A stretch of 64,000 nt of DNA. Origin: Streptomyces luteolus. Lineage in GTDB: Bacteria > Actinomycetota > Actinomycetes > Streptomycetales > Streptomycetaceae. The stretch is from the NCBI RefSeq assembly GCF_029968015.1, contig NZ_JASCIS010000004.1, forward strand, positions 219,767 to 283,766, given 5' to 3'. Below the pieces are notes generated by a model, which saw only the letters and a program-made list of their open reading frames with translations, made no database searches and was not told the DNA's origin. Shown here piece by piece: positions 8,165-16,222 of the stretch; position 1 is the stretch's first letter, and every line of letters starts with the position of its first letter. A program made the position numbers and the translations under genes.

Positions 8165-8932
8165 ATGCCAAATCGCCCCGGAGAACAGAGGTCTGGAATC
8201 AATACCATGGTGGAAGCGCAGACGCGACCGGCGAAGTTGTTCAACGCGGCGCTGGAGGCGACTGGAGGCGTAGCGGTCGATGGGCTCTTCTACGTCACTC
8301 GGCCCGTAATGTCGGACCTGCTGGTGACTCCTTGGCGGCAGAGGCCATGGGTGCTGAGCGATTCGAGAGTGAAATCCGCTCGTCTATTGAAAGCCCTCAA
8401 TATAGCCCTTAATGCGCTTCTGTTGGAGTGGACCAGTAGTAAGATCCTCTACTCCTCCGATAAGGGAGCGGCAAGGGAGCGGGCGAGCCTGGAGCGCAAA
8501 TCCAATAAGCGTGTAACCAAGAGCACTGATGATTCTCTGGGTTTCTTCTTCGGTAAGGAAAAAAGCGCCGCAGCAGGCCTGCTGGTGGCCTCGCTGCCAC
8601 GCTCCAAGGCTCGCGTGCTGAGCCTGCTGTGTTTCACCCGCGATGAAATCATGCTGCTTCACGTTCCCCAGACGTTTCGGTCGAAGTACTTCGCCAACGT
8701 GGCGGAAATCGGCTGGCGCATCGACCGGAACGAGCTGGAGTGGACTCGGATTTCTTCCCGAAAGGGGACTCCGTACATGCAGTACGGATTCGCCGACGGC
8801 AGCTGGATGACCTTCATCACCACACCGGTTGACGGTCAACCCGCGTTCACCGATCTCTTCCCGCACACCCTCACCAGGGAAGATCCGATTCCGCCGCACC
8901 CCGACTACCCCGCACCGGAGCCGAAGAAGTGA
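8165..8932 (+). CDS. Unknown protein of the type VII-like cassette
   Basis: About 255 residues, no family recognised. The N-terminal half is mixed. The middle is basic and Ser-rich (SSDKGAARERASLERKSNKR). The C-terminal half looks globular, with GFADGSWMTFITTP and a Pro-rich end (IPPHPDYPAPEPKK). No signal peptide or clear membrane segment. Codon use is less G/C-biased than the neighbours (for example codons ending in T/A around 8400-8530), which suggests transfer. The ATG at 8165 follows CGAGGTG; 8207 is an alternative. Its stop overlaps the next start by 4 bp (GTGA), so the two genes are coupled. It probably acts with the WXG proteins upstream. Confidence 0.6.
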   Translation: MPNRPGEQRSGINTMVEAQTRPAKLFNAALEATGGVAVDGLFYVTRPVMSDLLVTPWRQRPWVLSDSRVKSARLLKALNIALNALLLEWTSSKILYSSDKGAARERASLERKSNKRVTKSTDDSLGFFFGKEKSAAAGLLVASLPRSKARVLSLLCFTRDEIMLLHVPQTFRSKYFANVAEIGWRIDRNELEWTRISSRKGTPYMQYGFADGSWMTFITTPVDGQPAFTDLFPHTLTREDPIPPHPDYPAPEPKK

Positions 8933-10101
8933 CCGAAGCTGCAACTGCCGGGCGGTCGACGCTGTACGTCGGCTGGATCATGCCGACGTTCTTCCATCCG
9001 CTCCCCGTGGACACCACCGACGTCGATGAAATGGCCGACCGTCTCGTCGCCATGGCGAAGACGGTGCTGGCCGACCGCAGCACTGACGAACAGCACTTCT
9101 TCGCGCAGATGATGTTGAGGCAGACAGCTCAACTCATCGAGGCGGAGGCCGAGTACGCCGGTCTGTGCTTCGTCGAGCACGAGGGCGAGCAGGCCATGGC
9201 CACGCTCCTCGTCAACCGGGTTCCCTCTCTCGGGAGAAAGGTCGACGAAGCGGCCGAGGCCACGAAGGCCCAGCTGAAGGAGCTTTACCCGAACGACGAA
9301 GTCCGCATCAGTGCGTTGGCGGTGGACCACACCCCCGCCGTCACCCGCATCGGCGGTCTGGAAGTGACCGTCCCGCCCGAAATCTCCCCCGATGGGCAGC
9401 CTCAGACCCTCCGGCAGGGCATCATCCAGACGTACGTGCCGCTGCCCGGCCAGGGCGAGACGATGGTCTTCGAACTGAACACACCGTCACCCGAAGCCTG
9501 GGACATGTACGCGGACATGTTCGATGCCATCGTCGGCACCCTCGACTGGGCGACAGCCGAAGAGCGAGCCGAACAGCGGGAGTTGCAGCAGAACGCGGCA
9601 ATCCCCGCCCAGCCCGGGCCGCAGGCACCGGCACCGCAGGAGCAGGTTCCGCAGCCACAACAGCCGGAACCCGAGCCCGTCGCCCAAGGGGTGGCCGAGG
9701 CCGTCCACCGGATTTCCCGCCTCGTACTGGACGCAGTCGGTATGCGCGGCCCGGTCGACGAAGCGGCCGATCACCTCGCCGCAGCCCCTTGCCCTCCTTG
9801 CCGCGCCAAGGGCCTCACCTCCGGTTGCACGGCGCGCCACCACTGGGAGATGACCGGCCTGACACCAGCGACGTTGCAGGACATGTTCGCCGCCGCCAGC
9901 TCCCACCTGAACGGGAGCAGTTGGTCGCAGGAATTCATGACCGAAGGTCAGGCGACCTTCAAGGCTCAGGGCGACTCCATCAGCGCGCAGGGCTACACGG
10001 TCTCGCTCACTTCGGATACCGGGCAGCGGCGGCTCCTCCTCGATGTGGCGACCGCCTGCACTCGAGGCACCGCCACCGCCGTGGTCGACGATTTCGGCTG
10101 A
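8929..10101 (+). CDS. Unknown two-domain protein with Cys/His cluster, type VII-like cassette
   Basis: A 390-residue protein starting at a GTG that overlaps the previous stop by 4 bp. Residues 1-230 look globular (alpha/beta, ending TLDWATAEERAEQ). Residues about 225-255 are a Gln/Pro-rich linker. The rest holds a compact Cys/His cluster (PCPPCRAKGLTSGCTARHHW) that could bind a metal, and a final beta-rich part. No family recognised. The association with a WXG pair suggests an ESX secretion-associated or chaperone-like role, but that is inference only. It ends 116 bp before the PfkB gene. Confidence 0.6.
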   Translation: MTEAATAGRSTLYVGWIMPTFFHPLPVDTTDVDEMADRLVAMAKTVLADRSTDEQHFFAQMMLRQTAQLIEAEAEYAGLCFVEHEGEQAMATLLVNRVPSLGRKVDEAAEATKAQLKELYPNDEVRISALAVDHTPAVTRIGGLEVTVPPEISPDGQPQTLRQGIIQTYVPLPGQGETMVFELNTPSPEAWDMYADMFDAIVGTLDWATAEERAEQRELQQNAAIPAQPGPQAPAPQEQVPQPQQPEPEPVAQGVAEAVHRISRLVLDAVGMRGPVDEAADHLAAAPCPPCRAKGLTSGCTARHHWEMTGLTPATLQDMFAAASSHLNGSSWSQEFMTEGQATFKAQGDSISAQGYTVSLTSDTGQRRLLLDVATACTRGTATAVVDDFG

Positions 10102-10217
10102 GGGGGACCGCAGCCAGAATCCCCGGCTGCCTGAAGAACCTCTAGGCCAACCGCCCGCTCTTTGGCATGATCAGGCCCGGCACGCGCACATACGTACGAC
10201 TTCCGGGGGAGGTAGCC

Positions 10218-11147
10218 GTGATCCTCACGGTCACGCTCAACACCGCCCTGGACTTCACCTACCGCGTCCCGCGCCTGACCCCGCACGCCTCGCACCGCGT
10301 CACCGACGTCACCGAACGCCCCGGCGGCAAGGGCCTGAACGTCGCCCGCGTGCTCGCCGCGCTCGGCCGTCCCGTCACGGTCACCGGCTTCGCGGGCGGC
10401 TCCACCGGAGCGGCCCTGCGTGCCCAACTGGCCGAGGACATTGGCGTACGGGACGCGCTCCTGGACGTGGCGGGCCGCACCCGCCGCACCGTCGCCGTCG
10501 TCGACGAGCGCACCGGCGACACCACCCAGCTGAACGAGCCGGGCCCACTCGTCAGCCCCGCCGAGTGGGCCCGATTCCTCACCTCCTACGAGGAGTTGCT
10601 GACCTCGGCCGACGCGGTCGCCCTCTGCGGAAGCCTGCCGCCCGGCGTCCCCGTCGGCGCGTACGCGCGGCTGATCCGGGCCGCCCGCGCCGCGCGGGTC
10701 CCCGTACTCCTGGACACCAGCGGCGAGCCGCTGCGCCGGGGCATCGCCGCCCGCCCCGACGTGGTCAAGCCCAACGCCGACGAGCTGGCCGAACTCACCG
10801 GCTCCCACGAGCCGTTGCGCGCCACCCGGGACGCGCGCCGCCGCGGCGCCCATGCCGTCGTCGCCTCGCTCGGCGCGGACGGACTGCTCGCGGCCACCCC
10901 GGACGGCGCCTGGCAGGCCGCCCCGCCCGCGGCGGTACGCGGGAACCCCACGGGGGCGGGGGACTCGGTGGTGGCGGCCCTGGTCGCAGGCCTGGCCGAG
11001 GCCTCCCCCTGGCCCCGCCGCCTGACCCATGCGGTGGCTCTCTCGGCGGCGACCGTACTGGCACCGGTGGCGGGAGAGTTCGACGCCGCGGCGTACGAGG
11101 AGTTCTTGGGACGGGTCGCGGTGACGGAGCGGGCCGGTGCGGCGTGA
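10218..11147 (+). CDS. PfkB-family sugar-phosphate kinase (1-phosphofructokinase/tagatose-6-phosphate kinase type)
   Basis: A 309-residue ribokinase-superfamily protein. It starts MILTVTLNTALDFTYRVP, the standard N-terminus of the 1-phosphofructokinase subfamily, has RPGGKGLNVARVLAALG (substrate loop) and ends with the PfkB signature 2 NPTGAGDSVVAAL, including the catalytic Asp. It should make a ketohexose bisphosphate; the adjacent class II aldolase gene would split it. The GTG at 10218 follows GGGGGAGG; the longer in-frame start is unlikely. A dispersed palindrome lies between the two genes and may terminate or attenuate between them. The exact sugar (fructose-1-P, tagatose-6-P) cannot be decided. 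Confidence 0.85.
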   Translation: MILTVTLNTALDFTYRVPRLTPHASHRVTDVTERPGGKGLNVARVLAALGRPVTVTGFAGGSTGAALRAQLAEDIGVRDALLDVAGRTRRTVAVVDERTGDTTQLNEPGPLVSPAEWARFLTSYEELLTSADAVALCGSLPPGVPVGAYARLIRAARAARVPVLLDTSGEPLRRGIAARPDVVKPNADELAELTGSHEPLRATRDARRRGAHAVVASLGADGLLAATPDGAWQAAPPAAVRGNPTGAGDSVVAALVAGLAEASPWPRRLTHAVALSAATVLAPVAGEFDAAAYEEFLGRVAVTERAGAA

Positions 11148-11170
11148 CCGACGCCGACGGCGGGCTTTGT

Positions 11171-11312
11171 TCCCCACCCCGCCCCTTCCCGAACTGGGGC
11201 TCCGCCCCAGACCCCGCTCCTCAAACGCCGGAGGGGCTGATTTTTCAGCCCCTCCGGCGATTGAGGAGGCCCGTCCGGCGAGGACTTTCGGGAAGGGGCG
11301 GGTAGGGGAAGA
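11171..11312. repeat. Dispersed nested palindrome (copy 1)
   Basis: Outer arms (CCCCACCCCGCCCCTTCCCG at 11173 and its complement near 11291-11312) enclose a perfect 15-bp hairpin, CGCCGGAGGGGCTGA/TCAGCCCCTCCGGCG with a TTTT loop (11226-11259). Related copies or parts lie at 22046-22350, 23252-23380, 27383-27456, 48508-48640, 53310-53352 and the right edge. Confidence 0.85.
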
Positions 11313-11372
11313 GAACGCCTCGGCCCGTACCCGACAACGCACCGCAACCGCTAGGCACACCCAGGGGGACCC

Positions 11373-12263
11373 ATGCCGCTAGTGAGTACGGCCGAACTCG
11401 TCACCGACGCACAAGCCGCGCGCAGCGCAGTCGCCGCCTTCAACGTCATCACCCTCGAACACGCGGAGGCCATCGCCGCAGGCGCCGAACGAGCCGGCCG
11501 CCCGGCCATCCTCCAACTCTCCGAGAACGCCGTGAAGTTCCACGGCAACCGCCTCGCCCCGATCGCAGCCGCCACCACCGCCGTGGCCCGCTCCTCCACC
11601 GCCCGCCTCGCCCTGCACCTCGACCACGTCACGGAGGTGGACCTGCTGCGCGCCGCCCACCCGGAGGGCATCGGCTCGGTGATGTTCGACGCGTCGAAGC
11701 TGTCGTACGCGGAGAACGTCAAGGCCACGGCGGACGCGGTGCGTTGGGGGCACGAGCGGGGCATCTGGGTCGAGGCCGAACTCGGCAAGGTCGGCGGCAA
11801 GGAGGGCGAGCCCCCGCTGGACGCGCACGCCCCGGGCGTACGGACGGACCCGCGCGAGGCCGCCGCGTACACCGCCGCCACCGGTGTGGACGCTCTGGCC
11901 GTCGCCGTGGGCTCCGCGCACGCGATGACGGAGCGCACGGCCGCCCTGGACCACGCGTTGATCACGGAGCTGCGGGACGCCGTGCCCGTACCGCTGGTGC
12001 TGCACGGCTCAAGTGGCGTACCGGACACGGAGATCCGCCGGGCCGTCGCCGCGGGCATGGTCAAGATCAATGTGGGGACGGCGCTCAACACGGCGTTCAC
12101 CGGCGCCGCCCGCGCCTTCCTGGAGGCTCACCCCTCGACGGTCGACCCCCGGAAATACCTCGCCCCCGCTCGCGAGGCGATGACGGGGACGGTGGCGCAC
12201 TTCCTGGGGCTGCTGGGGCCGCTGGGGCTGCCGGAATCGGGCGCTACTTCCAGCCCTTGCTGA
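11373..12263 (+). CDS. Class II ketose-bisphosphate aldolase
   Basis: A 296-residue zinc-dependent class II aldolase (FbaA/GatY/KbaY group). Seen are AAFNVITLEHAEAI, ALHLDHVTEVD (zinc His and Asp), GIGSVMFDASKLSYAENV, the glutamate-containing WVEAELGKVGGKEGE, and LVLHGSSGVPDTEIRRAV plus KINVGTALN for phosphate binding. At under 300 residues it fits the short KbaY/GatY type better than the long Fba of glycolysis. It follows the PfkB kinase gene, giving a kinase-aldolase pair for a ketohexose phosphate. The ATG at 11373 follows AGGGGGACC. The last codons overlap the convergent next gene by 20 bp. Confidence 0.9.
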   Translation: MPLVSTAELVTDAQAARSAVAAFNVITLEHAEAIAAGAERAGRPAILQLSENAVKFHGNRLAPIAAATTAVARSSTARLALHLDHVTEVDLLRAAHPEGIGSVMFDASKLSYAENVKATADAVRWGHERGIWVEAELGKVGGKEGEPPLDAHAPGVRTDPREAAAYTAATGVDALAVAVGSAHAMTERTAALDHALITELRDAVPVPLVLHGSSGVPDTEIRRAVAAGMVKINVGTALNTAFTGAARAFLEAHPSTVDPRKYLAPAREAMTGTVAHFLGLLGPLGLPESGATSSPC

Positions 12264-13209
12264 GCGACACCTGATCGAGGTTGGCCTCGCACTGGTCGCC
12301 GGTCTCGCAGGAGATCTTGATCGTGTTGGTGCCCTTGGTGAGGAGGATGTTGGCCCAGGTGTTGGTCCAGCCCTTCTCCCAGTCGCCTTCCTCCGCCTTG
12401 GCGAAGTTGCCCATGTTCAGCTTGCGGTCCTGCTGCTTGCCGTTGATGGTCAGCGTCGTCGACTGGTCCTTGCCCGGCACGCCGTACTGCACATGGAGCG
12501 TGTACTTGCCGTTCTTCGGGATACCGTGGAAGGTCCAAGTCGCCGAGGCGCCCGGGGTGTTGAACCCCTGGACGTAGGTGCCGGACCTGGCGCCCTGGAC
12601 GTCGGAGGCCGTGGACGTGCCGCCCGCCAAGGTCAGCGCCTTCGCGTCCTCCTTCGGCAGCTCCACCTTCTCCTCGTCCTTCGCCGGCTCGTCCTTCGGC
12701 TGCTCGCCCTGGCCGCCGTCCGCACCGGCCGAGCTGCCCGAGCCCGCCTGGTTCGAGCCGGGGCCCGGGTCCTCGTCGCCGTTGCTGAGCATGGCCGCGC
12801 CGATGCCGACGACGACCGCGGCGACCACCGCGATCGCGCCGATCAGCAGACCCTTGGTGTTGGGCCCGCGCCCGCCCCGGTCGTCGCGCCCGCCCCGGTC
12901 GTCGCCGGGCAGCGGCTGCCTGCGGGTGGACTGACCGCCGGGCAGGGTCTCGGGCGCGGCGTAGTGCGCGTTCTGCTGCGGCACCTGCTGGCCCGCGCCC
13001 ACGCCGGCTCCCGCTCCCGCTCCGCCCGCGCCCTGCTGCCCGTACTGCCGCTCGCCGACGGTACGGACCTGCTGGTACGAGGAGCCGCGGCCGGGGTAGC
13101 CGTAGCCGCCGCCGGGCGGGGTGGCGCCGGAGGCCTGGCCGTCGGCGTACAGATAGCCGAACGGGTCGTCGTCCTCGGGCGTGCTCGCGCCGTTGTTGCC
13201 GGCCGTCAT
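12244..13209 (-). CDS. Membrane-anchored protein with C-terminal carbohydrate-binding module
   Basis: A 321-residue protein. Residues 1-115 are a cytoplasmic, disordered, Gly/Gln/Pro-rich region with little hydrophobicity. One transmembrane helix follows (GLLIGAIAVVAAVVVGIGAAML). Residues about 145-190 are an acidic Lys/Glu/Pro-rich linker, and the C-terminal about 125 residues are a beta-sandwich like CBM35/CBM6 modules (SGTYVQGFNTPGASATWTF, YTLHVQYGVPG, TNTIKISCETGDQCEANLDQVSL). It likely presents a sugar-binding domain outside the membrane. The ATG at 13209 has GGAG upstream; an ATG 18 bp earlier has no RBS. It is divergent from nothing nearby and lies downstream of cdgB on the same strand, 123 bp away. 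Confidence 0.8.
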   Translation of the reverse strand: MTAGNNGASTPEDDDPFGYLYADGQASGATPPGGGYGYPGRGSSYQQVRTVGERQYGQQGAGGAGAGAGVGAGQQVPQQNAHYAAPETLPGGQSTRRQPLPGDDRGGRDDRGGRGPNTKGLLIGAIAVVAAVVVGIGAAMLSNGDEDPGPGSNQAGSGSSAGADGGQGEQPKDEPAKDEEKVELPKEDAKALTLAGGTSTASDVQGARSGTYVQGFNTPGASATWTFHGIPKNGKYTLHVQYGVPGKDQSTTLTINGKQQDRKLNMGNFAKAEEGDWEKGWTNTWANILLTKGTNTIKISCETGDQCEANLDQVSLSKGWK

Positions 13210-13332
13210 CCCTCGGTCACTCCTCATGCAGATCGAGTACGGGTGGCGCCACAGGTGTGCAATTGGGGGAGCCTACACGTGCGGACCGCCCCCGCACTGC
13301 GACGCATTTCTCCCCACCGCGCTGACCTGCGG

Positions 13333-15036
13333 CTATCCGGCCCGCCTGTGCTGTTTGGCACGAGAACGTTTCTCGATGTACATCCGCTGGTCGGCCGACT
13401 GCAGTACTTCCTCCGCCGACATTCCGCAGTGCGCCCAGCCGATCCCGAAGCTCGCGCCGACCCGCACCGCGCGTCCGTCGACCCGGATCGGCGGGATGAT
13501 CGCGTTCCGCAGCCGTACGGCGAGGTCCGCGGCGTCCGCCCGGCCGAGTCCGTCGGCGAGGACCACGAACTCGTCGCCGCCGAGCCGGGCCACCGTGTCC
13601 CCGTCCCGCACGCCGCTGGTCAGCCTGCGCGCGACCTCGATGAGGACGGCGTCGCCGGTGTGGTGCCCGAAGCGGTCGTTGATCGACTTGAAGCCGTCGA
13701 GGTCGCAGAAGAGGACGGCGAGCCCCTTCGTCCCGTCGTCGGTGTCGCCCTCGGGCGCGACGGTGTGCACATGGTGGTCGAAGGCCTCCAGGCCGTGCGG
13801 CATGCTCGCGCCCGGGTAGGAGGAGGCCTGAGCGTTGCTGTCGTACGCGTCGTGTGTGCCGTACCCGTCGTCGTATCCCTCGGGGTTCCTGAACGCGGGC
13901 GGGGTGCCGTAGACCGCGTCCAGGGCGTGGGCGCTCTCCTGCGGGTCCGGCGGACGCCGGCAGAGGCGGGCGCTCAGCCGGGACCGCAGCTCGGCGGAGT
14001 TGGGCAGCCCGGTGAGCGAGTCGTGCGAGGCGCGGTGGGCGAGCTGGAGCTCGCGGCGCTTGCGCTCCTCGATGTCCTCGACGTGGGTGAGCAGGAACCG
14101 GGGCCCGTCGGCGGCGTCCGCGACGACGGAGTTGCGCAGCGAGACCCAGAGATACGTTCCGTCACGCCGCCCGAGCCGCAGTTCGGCCCGCCCGCCCTCG
14201 GCGGAGGTGCGCAGGAGTGTGCCGATGTCCTCCGGGTGCACGAGGTCGGAGAAGGAGTACCGCCGCATCGCCGCGGCGGGCCGCCCGAGCAGCCGGCACA
14301 GCGCGTCGTTGGTCCGCAGGATGCGGCCGTGGTGGTCGCCGCCCATCTCGGCGATGGCCATGCCGCTCGGCGCGTACTCGAAGGCCTGCCGGAACGACTC
14401 TTCACTGGCCCGCAGCGCCTGCTGCTCGCGCTCCAGGCGGACCAGGGCGCGCTGCATGTTTGCTCGCAGCCGGGCGTTATTGATTGCAATGGCGGCCTGC
14501 GAGGCGTACATCTGCAGCGCCTCGCGCCCCCACGCGCCGGGGTGGCGTCCGTTGCGCGGCCGGTCCACCGAGATGACGCCGAGCAGCTCTCCGCGGGTGG
14601 CCCCGCTCCCGTACATCGGGGCGTAGAGGCGGTCCAGGGGGTGCCACTCGTCCTCGAAGCGCGGCTCGGGCCCCTCGGTGTGCCACTGCGGGACGTCGTC
14701 CTCCAGGAGCGCCCAGCCCTCGCTGTGCGGGATGAAGCGGAGCGCGCCCCAGGCCTGGCCCATCGCGAGCCGCCGCTCCCAGGACTCCCGGGAGCCGACC
14801 CGGCCGGTGATCAGGGCCTCGGCGGCGGCGCTGCCCGCGAAGGCGGCGACGACGAGGTCTCCGTCGGGACGTACGAGGTTGACGCACGCGAGCTCGTATC
14901 CGAGTCCCTGCACCACGCCGTCGGCGACGGTCTGCAGGGTGTCGGCGAGGCTGCGCGCCGTGTTCAGCTCCGCGACCACCTGGTGCAGCTGCCGCAGGGT
15001 CGCAAGACGGACGTAAGGCTCCGACTCGGTCTCCAT
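13333..15036 (-). CDS. cdgB: Diguanylate cyclase CdgB (GAF-PAS-GGDEF)
   Basis: A 567-residue cytosolic diguanylate cyclase making c-di-GMP. The domain order matches CdgB of Streptomyces: GAF (about 15-190), a short coiled coil (LERERQQALRASEESFRQ-like), PAS (about 215-330), then GGDEF. The active-site loop is intact as RLGGDEFVVLADG, preceded by the metal-binding FCDLDGFKSINDRFGHHTGD. Between PAS and GGDEF there is an unusual Tyr/Asp/Gly-rich insert (about residues 390-430, GYDDGYGTHDAYDS). No EAL domain. c-di-GMP holds BldD as a dimer on developmental promoters, and cdgB is itself a known BldD target. Start ATG at 15036. A perfect Crp-type palindrome lies 152 bp upstream. Confidence 0.93.
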   Translation of the reverse strand: METESEPYVRLATLRQLHQVVAELNTARSLADTLQTVADGVVQGLGYELACVNLVRPDGDLVVAAFAGSAAAEALITGRVGSRESWERRLAMGQAWGALRFIPHSEGWALLEDDVPQWHTEGPEPRFEDEWHPLDRLYAPMYGSGATRGELLGVISVDRPRNGRHPGAWGREALQMYASQAAIAINNARLRANMQRALVRLEREQQALRASEESFRQAFEYAPSGMAIAEMGGDHHGRILRTNDALCRLLGRPAAAMRRYSFSDLVHPEDIGTLLRTSAEGGRAELRLGRRDGTYLWVSLRNSVVADAADGPRFLLTHVEDIEERKRRELQLAHRASHDSLTGLPNSAELRSRLSARLCRRPPDPQESAHALDAVYGTPPAFRNPEGYDDGYGTHDAYDSNAQASSYPGASMPHGLEAFDHHVHTVAPEGDTDDGTKGLAVLFCDLDGFKSINDRFGHHTGDAVLIEVARRLTSGVRDGDTVARLGGDEFVVLADGLGRADAADLAVRLRNAIIPPIRVDGRAVRVGASFGIGWAHCGMSAEEVLQSADQRMYIEKRSRAKQHRRAG

Positions 15037-15187
15037 GCTCGCTCTCCCCGAGACCTCGACAGCAACTCCTGGATTCCTGGTGCCCTTAGCGCTGGTGCCC
15101 TTAGTGTCTGATTGCCTCCGATTGCCTCCGCCACTGAATCACAGCGAGCTGCTCACTCGGTACACAGGGTCAACAAAATATGGAGCC

Positions 15188-15203
15188 TGTGACTCAAGTC
15201 ACA
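15188..15203. promoter_or_regulatory. Crp-type palindrome upstream of cdgB
   Basis: TGTGACTCAAGTCACA is a perfect match to TGTGA-N6-TCACA, the consensus for cAMP-receptor proteins including Streptomyces Crp (GTG-N6-CAC core). It is 152 bp upstream of the cdgB start and 233 bp upstream of the flavin reductase start. Confidence 0.75.
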
Positions 15204-15310
15204 AGTGACGTGAACGAGTGGGAGGTACGGGGTGGATCTCCGCGTACGTTTCCTGAACGCAAAGCTGTTGGGTGGGGCATCTTTCCAGCCGCGTACTCGC
15301 GGGTAGTCGG

Positions 15311-15360
15311 CGGGGGGTGCCAGGGGGTGCCGGGGAGTGCCGGGGAGTGCCGGGGAGTGC
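15311..15360. repeat. 10-bp tandem repeat, five copies
   Basis: Units CGGGGAGTGC (last three exact, first two with one or two changes) at 15311, 15321, 15331, 15341 and 15351. Confidence 0.85.
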
Positions 15361-15368
15361 TGGGGCGG

Positions 15369-15385
15369 GAGACCTAGGCGGTCTC
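15369..15385. promoter_or_regulatory. Inverted repeat upstream of flavin reductase gene
   Basis: GAGACC-TAGGC-GGTCTC, perfect 6-bp arms, 51 bp before the GTG start at 15436. A possible operator; no regulator known. Confidence 0.4.
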
Positions 15386-15435
15386 GGTCCGGGGTCCGAT
15401 GCCGGGGCGGGCCTGCCGGGGCTAGCGTCTTGGTC

Positions 15436-15978
15436 GTGTCCACCGTGCTGAAGTCTCATCCTGTTGAGGTGAGCAACGAAGATTTCCGTGCCGCCATGTC
15501 CCGGCTCGCCGCAGGCGTCGTCCTCGTCACCGCGCGGGAGGGCGAGCTGGGCGAGGGCGGCCCCGCCGCGGAGGACGTCGGCATGACGGCCACGGCGTTC
15601 ATGTCGGTGTCCCTCGATCCGCCGCTGGTCCTGGTCAGCCTGCGGGAGGGCTCGCGTATGGACGATCTCCTCGCGGAGCAGCCGCGTTGGGGCGTCTCGG
15701 TCCTGGCCGGGGACCAGCGGCAGATCGCGGGCCGCTTCGCGATGAAGGGCCGCATCAGCGACCGTCTCCTCTTCGCGGACCTCCCGTACGTACGGGGTAC
15801 GGAGTCCGGCGCCCCGTTGATCGACGGCGCGCTCGCGACGCTGGAGTGCGAGACGGAACAACGCGTCGAGGCGGGCGACCACACCCTGGTCGTGGGCCGA
15901 GTCCTGACGGCCTCCTTCCCGTCGTCGGACGGGGACCCGCTGCTGTACTTCAAGGGGCGGTACCGGCACTTGGGGTGA
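15436..15978 (+). CDS. Flavin reductase-like (FMN-binding) protein
   Basis: A 180-residue flavin reductase-domain protein. It has MSRLAAGVVLVTAREG at the start of the domain, the FMN-binding GMTATAFMSVSLDPPLVLVSLREGS, and a final LLYFKGRYRHLG as in small flavin:NAD(P)H reductases and HpaC-like partners. It should reduce free flavin for a partner monooxygenase, but none is adjacent. The GTG at 15436 lacks a clear Shine-Dalgarno, and TAGCGT ends 7 nt before it, so the mRNA may be leaderless. Longer in-frame starts would add an Arg/Gly-rich leader from repeat DNA and are unlikely. Confidence 0.87.
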   Translation: MSTVLKSHPVEVSNEDFRAAMSRLAAGVVLVTAREGELGEGGPAAEDVGMTATAFMSVSLDPPLVLVSLREGSRMDDLLAEQPRWGVSVLAGDQRQIAGRFAMKGRISDRLLFADLPYVRGTESGAPLIDGALATLECETEQRVEAGDHTLVVGRVLTASFPSSDGDPLLYFKGRYRHLG

Positions 15979-16001
15979 GCTTCGCCGGAACCCCCTCGGG
16001 T

Positions 16002-16018
16002 GATACCGGACTGGTATC
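16002..16018. promoter_or_regulatory. Operator-like inverted repeat at the Doc-type TA promoter
   Basis: GATACC-GGACT-GGTATC overlaps a plausible -10 (TATCGT, 16015-16020) that would give a transcript starting at or next to the antitoxin ATG (16028). The placement suggests autorepression by the antitoxin. Confidence 0.6.
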
Positions 16019-16027
16019 GTCGACTGC

Positions 16028-16222
16028 ATGGCTATGACACTGCGACTCCCCGAGGACGTCGACCGTCGGCTGACCGAGCGCGCCGAGCGTGAGCACCGCA
16101 GCAAGCAGGAGCTCGCGATCGAGGCGATCAAGGAAGCCAACGCCCGCGCCGAACTCGACATCCACGGTGCCCTCGACGAGCTCATGGGCACCCAGGCCGA
16201 GACCCTGGACCGCCTCAAGTGA
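16028..16222 (+). CDS. Ribbon-helix-helix antitoxin
   Basis: A 64-residue protein. MTLRLPEDVDRRLTERAERE is a typical RHH beta strand followed by helices, with RSKQELAIEAIKEAN as the second helix. The C-terminal part (residues 45-64) would wrap the toxin. It is followed, with a 4-bp GTGA overlap, by a Doc-family toxin gene, so it forms a classic type II module. An inverted repeat at 16002-16018 covers the promoter. The start could be 16028 or 16034; both give the same RHH domain. Confidence 0.85.
   Translation: MAMTLRLPEDVDRRLTERAEREHRSKQELAIEAIKEANARAELDIHGALDELMGTQAETLDRLK

Larger units (their letters stand above)
15037..15435. other. Regulatory gap between divergent cdgB and flavin reductase genes
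   Basis: No gene. It contains, from left, short direct repeats near 15080-15125 (GGTGCCCTTAG twice, ATTGCCTCCG twice), the Crp-type palindrome 15188-15203, a five-unit 10-bp repeat 15311-15360 and a 6-bp-arm inverted repeat 15369-15385. Confidence 0.7.

Noticed and set aside
12493..15111. 872-codon plus-strand open frame over cdgB
   Set aside because: It is antisense to cdgB and the CBM gene, whose motifs are clear. High GC makes long open frames on the other strand common.
15150..15210. BldD box in front of cdgB
   Set aside because: BldD control of cdgB is known in the genus, but no segment here fits the consensus well enough by eye. The palindrome is a better Crp match.
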